Shown here: one piece after another, positions 6,074 to 7,420 of the stretch
Layout of the letters: each line of letters opens with the position of its first letter
How positions within the stretch are numbered: position 1 is the first letter of the stretch
Source: an uncultured beta proteobacterium
GTDB taxonomy: Bacteria > Pseudomonadota > Gammaproteobacteria > Burkholderiales > Burkholderiaceae_C
Assembly (NCBI GenBank): GCA_903885415.1
Contig: CAISIP010000641.1
Coordinates: forward strand, 1-7,420
Reading direction: 5' to 3'
DNA length: 7,420 bases
The notes under the pieces: generated by a model
Databases searched by the model: none
Seen by the model: the letters and a program-made list of their open reading frames with translations, nothing else
What the model was told of the DNA's origin: nothing
Made by a program: the position numbers and the translations under genes

Positions 6074-7420
6074 CTAGGCGACTTGGCAGATCTTGAGCAT
6101 ATTGGTACCACCGGGCGCACCCATCGGCTCGCCGCAGGTGATGGCGTAGACGTCACCGCCTTGCACAATGCCGCGCTTCTTCAGATGGCCCTCGGCCTGC
6201 ATCAGCGCGGTGTCGCGGTCTCCGCTGGCGTCCATCAGGAGCGGTCGCACGTTGCGGTACAGCGCGAGCTTGCGCTGGGTATCGACCCGTGGCGTGAGTG
6301 CATAGATCGGGATCTGAATCAGGTGGCGGCTCATCCAAAGCGCGGTAGACCCGCTGTCGGTCATCGCAACGATCGCCTTGGCACCCAGATGGTAGGCGGT
6401 GAACAAAGCGCCCATCGCGATCGACTGGTCGATGCGCTCAAAGGTCTTTCCCATGAAGTCGGCGTCAAGCTTGACGACCTCGTGCGATTCGGCTGCATGG
6501 CAGATCTTCGCCATTTCCACCACCGTCTCGAGCGGGTATTTTCCGACCGCCGTTTCGGCAGACAGCATGACGGCGTCGGTGCCGTCCAGCACCGCGTTGG
6601 CCACATCGCTGACCTCGGCGCGGGTAGGTACCGGGTTGCCGATCATCGACTCCATCATCTGGGTCGCGGTGATGACCACCTTGTCATGCTCGCGCGCGAG
6701 CTTGATCATGCGTTTTTGCAGCGCAGGCACCGCGGCATTGCCAACCTCGACCGCGAGGTCGCCGCGCGCGACCATGATGCCGTCGCTGGCAAGCAGGATC
6801 TCGAGCAGTTTGGGAATCGCCTCGGCGCGCTCGATCTTGGCGATCAGTCCGGGCCGATGGTGGTGGTCGGCACAGGCCACGGTACAGAGTTGGCGCGCCA
6901 TCTCCATGTCGGTCGCGTTCTTCGGAAAACTCACCGCCACATAGTCGGCCTTGAACCGCATCGCGGTCTGGATGTCCTCCATATCCTTGGCCGTCAGCGC
7001 CGGCGCCGTGAGGCCGCCCCCGAGCTTGTTGATGCCCTTGTTGTTGGACAATTCGCCACCGAGCTTGACCGTGGTGTGGATAGCCTCGCCCTTGACCATA
7101 TCGACCGTGATCACAATCAGGCCGTCGTTGAGCAGCAGCACGTCGCCCGCCTTGACTTCGCGCGGCAGCGACTTGTAGTCCAGTCCGACAGCGTGCACAT
7201 CGCCGAGTTCGGTGCGGCCCGCGTCGAGTACGAAGCTGGCGCCGGACTCCAGCATGACGCGGCCCTCGGCAAATTTTCCGACCCGGATCTTTGGGCCCTG
7301 CAGATCGGCCATGATCGCCACCTCCCGACCGGCGCGCCTCGCCGCCTCGCGCACCAGCTGCGCCCGATCGATATGGTCTTGCGACTTGCCGTGGCTGAAG
7401 TTCATCCGAACCACATTCAC
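6074..7420 (-). CDS. pyk: Pyruvate kinase, N-terminus beyond window
   Basis: Cytoplasmic glycolytic enzyme that converts phosphoenolpyruvate and ADP to pyruvate and ATP, using Mg2+ and usually K+. The visible part is 448 residues; bacterial enzymes have about 470-480, so some 25-30 N-terminal residues are missing. The GTG at the edge is an internal valine codon of the conserved NVVRMNFSHG, not a start. The barrel shows DLQGPKIRVG (39-48), YVAVSFPKNATD (160-171), AKIERAEAI (194-202; K195 is the expected catalytic lysine), IMVARGDLAVEVG (215-227), ITATQMMESM (250-259) and DAVMLSAETAVGKYP (282-296). The B domain lies at about 43-140 and the C-terminal regulatory domain from about 325, with TDSGSTALWMS (354-364). 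GDLAVE instead of GDLGVE is, as I recall, usual in betaproteobacteria. No terminator is seen between its stop and the ligase gene, so the downstream LPS genes may be read from its promoter, which is out of view. Confidence 0.97.
   Translation of the reverse strand: MNVVRMNFSHGKSQDHIDRAQLVREAARRAGREVAIMADLQGPKIRVGKFAEGRVMLESGASFVLDAGRTELGDVHAVGLDYKSLPREVKAGDVLLLNDGLIVITVDMVKGEAIHTTVKLGGELSNNKGINKLGGGLTAPALTAKDMEDIQTAMRFKADYVAVSFPKNATDMEMARQLCTVACADHHHRPGLIAKIERAEAIPKLLEILLASDGIMVARGDLAVEVGNAAVPALQKRMIKLAREHDKVVITATQMMESMIGNPVPTRAEVSDVANAVLDGTDAVMLSAETAVGKYPLETVVEMAKICHAAESHEVVKLDADFMGKTFERIDQSIAMGALFTAYHLGAKAIVAMTDSGSTALWMSRHLIQIPIYALTPRVDTQRKLALYRNVRPLLMDASGDRDTALMQAEGHLKKRGIVQGGDVYAITCGEPMGAPGGTNMLKICQVA

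Noticed and set aside
6735..6780. Pyruvate kinase GDLAVE in place of the textbook GDLGVE
   Set aside because: I recall this alanine variant, with the following VGNAAVPALQ block, from many betaproteobacterial enzymes, so it is not a sign of lost activity.
6399..6944. Plus-strand open frame of 181 codons, rich in Ser and Ala
   Set aside because: It is antisense to the conserved core of pyruvate kinase; the composition reflects reverse-strand codon bias.

Overview
The window is GC-rich and densely coding, with uniform codon use. It most likely comes from a betaproteobacterium, probably Burkholderiales. This placement rests on remembered protein signatures (a pyruvate kinase with GDLAVEVGNAA, a Kdo transferase with GGQNLIEAAA and an acyltransferase with LPDMNFG), so the class is moderately supported and no genus is claimed. 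No RNA genes, mobile elements, CRISPR arrays or signs of recent transfer were seen. No stretch without a gene exceeds about 100 bases.

Layout. At the left edge (1-1457, minus strand) is most of an ArnT/PMT-type membrane glycosyltransferase, whose C-terminus lies outside the window. It starts divergently, across a 101-bp gap, from an LpxL/HtrB-type lipid A acyltransferase (1559-2434, plus strand). That gene runs tail-to-tail into the waaA (kdtA) Kdo transferase gene, and the two coding regions overlap by 38 bp. From the right edge leftwards on the minus strand come a 5'-truncated pyruvate kinase gene (6074-7420), a WaaL/Wzy_C-type O-antigen ligase gene (4820-6040), an LpcC/LpsB-like GT4 glycosyltransferase gene (3715-4794) and waaA (2397-3725). 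These four genes are separated by 33 and 25 nt and then overlap by 11 nt, so they look like one transcription unit.

How they work together. Apart from pyruvate kinase, all the genes fit late lipopolysaccharide assembly. WaaA adds Kdo to lipid A precursor, the GT4 enzyme probably adds a core sugar, and the LpxL-like enzyme adds a secondary acyl chain, all at the cytoplasmic side of the inner membrane. The WaaL-like protein would join O-antigen to the core at the periplasmic side, and the ArnT-like protein would decorate lipid A or core with a sugar from a polyprenyl carrier. Pyruvate kinase consumes phosphoenolpyruvate, which is also a precursor of Kdo, but whether the linkage has meaning is not shown.

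I found no clear undescribed system. The points most worth a second look are an LpcC-like transferase where a heptosyltransferase might be expected, pyruvate kinase placed at the head of an LPS cluster, and the 38-bp convergent coding overlap.
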